From: Anaerolineaceae bacterium
GTDB taxonomy: Bacteria; Chloroflexota; Anaerolineae; Anaerolineales; Anaerolineaceae
Direction: 5' to 3'
Length of the DNA stretch: 5,402 nt
Assembly (NCBI GenBank): GCA_028699715.1
Contig: JAQVUC010000096.1
Coordinates: 1-5,402 of the forward strand
Positions 4,401 through 5,402 of this stretch are shown one piece after another. The number at the start of each line of letters is the position of its first letter. Position 1 is the stretch's first letter. A program made the translations under genes and the position numbers. The notes under the pieces were generated by a model, which worked only from the letters and a program-made list of their open reading frames with translations, was not told the DNA's origin and did no database searches.

Positions 4401-5402
4401 ATGAGTGAAATGACAGGCGAGTCCACAGGAAATCTCAGTATCTCTGAAAATCAGCTCCATGACCGGGAAATGGAAGAGGCGCTGATTGGCGCCATCCTGA
4501 TCAATCCGGAAGTATTTATTGACGTTGCCTCTTTCCTGGACGCCGAAGACTTTTATCTCAGCCGTCACAAGTGGATCTGGGAAGCTTTTGTCTCCCTGGA
4601 TCAGGAAAAACACTATCTCGACCTTTTAACCGTTAAAGAAGTCCTTGAATCCCGCGGGCAACTGGAAGAAGTTGGCGGTTTGGATTACCTGGTTCAACTC
4701 AGCAACCGTGTGCCTTCTTCTTTACACGCGGTTTCTTACGCCCGCACCATTAGTGAACTCAACACCCGCCGACGTTTGGTCAAATCAGCCACTGAAATCG
4801 CCAAACTTGCCTACCATAAGGAAATGTCCCTGGACTCAGTCATCGACGACGCCGAGCGGAACATTTTCAATGTCAGTCAAAACCGCTATAAGCGCGATTT
4901 GGTGCCGATTGGTGACGTTGCCAGCGAGTATCTGGCGCGAGTAACAGAAGCCAGCCAAAGTGACGAAGAAATTGGCGGACTAAAGACTGGTTTGAAGTCG
5001 ATCGATAATGCTCTGGACGGTTTGCACAAGTCAGACTTCATCCTGGTGGCTGGCAGACCTGGTATGGGTAAAACTGGTTTCATGATCGGTATTGCCAAGC
5101 ATGTCGGCATGGTTTTACGACGCAATGTGGCTATGTTCTCCCTGGAAATGTCCGCCGAACAGCTGCTGCAGCGTATGTTGGCTCAGGAAACTGAGATCGA
5201 CTCACAAAAGTTGCGTTCTGGTCACTTCAGTGACAACGAGGCTGACGTCCTCACCCGAACAATCACACGTTTTGAACACACCAACATCTTTATTGATGAC
5301 ACTCCCGGTATTACACCGCTGCAAATGAGCGCGAAATGCCGCCGCCTAAAGGATGAACACAGCCTGGACCTGGTGATTGTCGATTATTTGCAGTTGATGT
5401 CT
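4401..5402 (+). CDS. dnaB: Replicative DNA helicase DnaB, 3'-truncated by window edge
   Basis: The frame is open from ATG 4401 to the window end (334 residues; the family is about 440-470), so the final quarter or so is missing. The N-terminal primase-interacting domain spans about residues 15-115 (DREMEEALIGAILIN, WIWEAF, VGGLDYLVQLSNRVPSSLHA). A helical linker follows to about 165. The RecA-like motor domain starts near 190. It shows Walker A GRPGMGKT (218-225, Lys224), FSLEMS (246-251) with the conserved Glu249, the DDTPGIT block (299-305), and Walker B LVIVDYLQLM (324-333, Asp328). As a hexamer DnaB unwinds DNA 5' to 3' at the replication fork using ATP and recruits primase. AGGA at 4394-4397 overlaps the upstream stop and lies 3 nt from the ATG, implying coupled translation with the nuclease-family gene. 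No intein interrupts the Walker A site. Confidence 0.95.
   Translation, partial: MSEMTGESTGNLSISENQLHDREMEEALIGAILINPEVFIDVASFLDAEDFYLSRHKWIWEAFVSLDQEKHYLDLLTVKEVLESRGQLEEVGGLDYLVQLSNRVPSSLHAVSYARTISELNTRRRLVKSATEIAKLAYHKEMSLDSVIDDAERNIFNVSQNRYKRDLVPIGDVASEYLARVTEASQSDEEIGGLKTGLKSIDNALDGLHKSDFILVAGRPGMGKTGFMIGIAKHVGMVLRRNVAMFSLEMSAEQLLQRMLAQETEIDSQKLRSGHFSDNEADVLTRTITRFEHTNIFIDDTPGITPLQMSAKCRRLKDEHSLDLVIVDYLQLMS

Noticed and set aside
5052..5075. Possible intein insertion at the DnaB Walker A site, a common intein position.
   Set aside because: The GRPGMGKT motif is continuous and flows directly into normal helicase sequence. Later insertion sites lie at or beyond the window end and cannot be judged.

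Overview
The window reads as an ordinary chromosomal segment of an anaerobic bacterium, most likely a member of the Chloroflexota (Anaerolineae-like). That placement is an inference from recalled family resemblance, chiefly the DnaB N-terminal domain and its linker, plus a sodium-pump decarboxylase cluster beside an OmpR-type regulator. No rRNA or marker gene is present to prove it. Coding density is high, and I see no mobile element, CRISPR array, tRNA or rRNA.

Positions 1-2746 (+ strand) hold a tightly packed four-gene operon in the order carboxyltransferase, small membrane anchor, biotin carrier, membrane beta subunit. This is the A-D-C-B order of Na+-translocating methylmalonyl-CoA decarboxylase. 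The carboxyltransferase (MmdA, 5' end outside the window) would move CO2 from (S)-methylmalonyl-CoA to biotin on the carrier (MmdC). The anchor (MmdD) holds the complex together, and the multi-spanning subunit (MmdB) decarboxylates carboxybiotin while exporting Na+. The genes are separated by 5 nt, by a 4-nt ATGA overlap, and by 10 nt, so translation is probably coupled. The operon promoter lies upstream of the window.

Positions 2747-2907 are a convergent intergenic gap with two hairpins. One is placed and oriented to end the decarboxylase operon, the other to end the gene arriving from the opposite strand.

Positions 2908-3576 (- strand, frame open to 3672) encode an OmpR/PhoB-family transcription factor. 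Its winged-helix domain looks intact, but its receiver domain has lost the phospho-acceptor aspartate and the other conserved active-site residues. Positions 3577-3822 hold its probable leader, a divergent promoter region, and a 7-bp inverted repeat with 20-bp centre spacing next to a consensus -10 box.

Positions 3823-5402 (+ strand) hold a bifunctional-nuclease-family (DUF151) protein with a long acidic tail. After only 5 nt comes the replicative DNA helicase gene dnaB, which runs off the right edge. I found no clearly undescribed system. The points most worth a second look are the pseudo-receiver regulator with its candidate operator, the specificity-position residue in the carboxyltransferase, and the nuclease-dnaB pairing.
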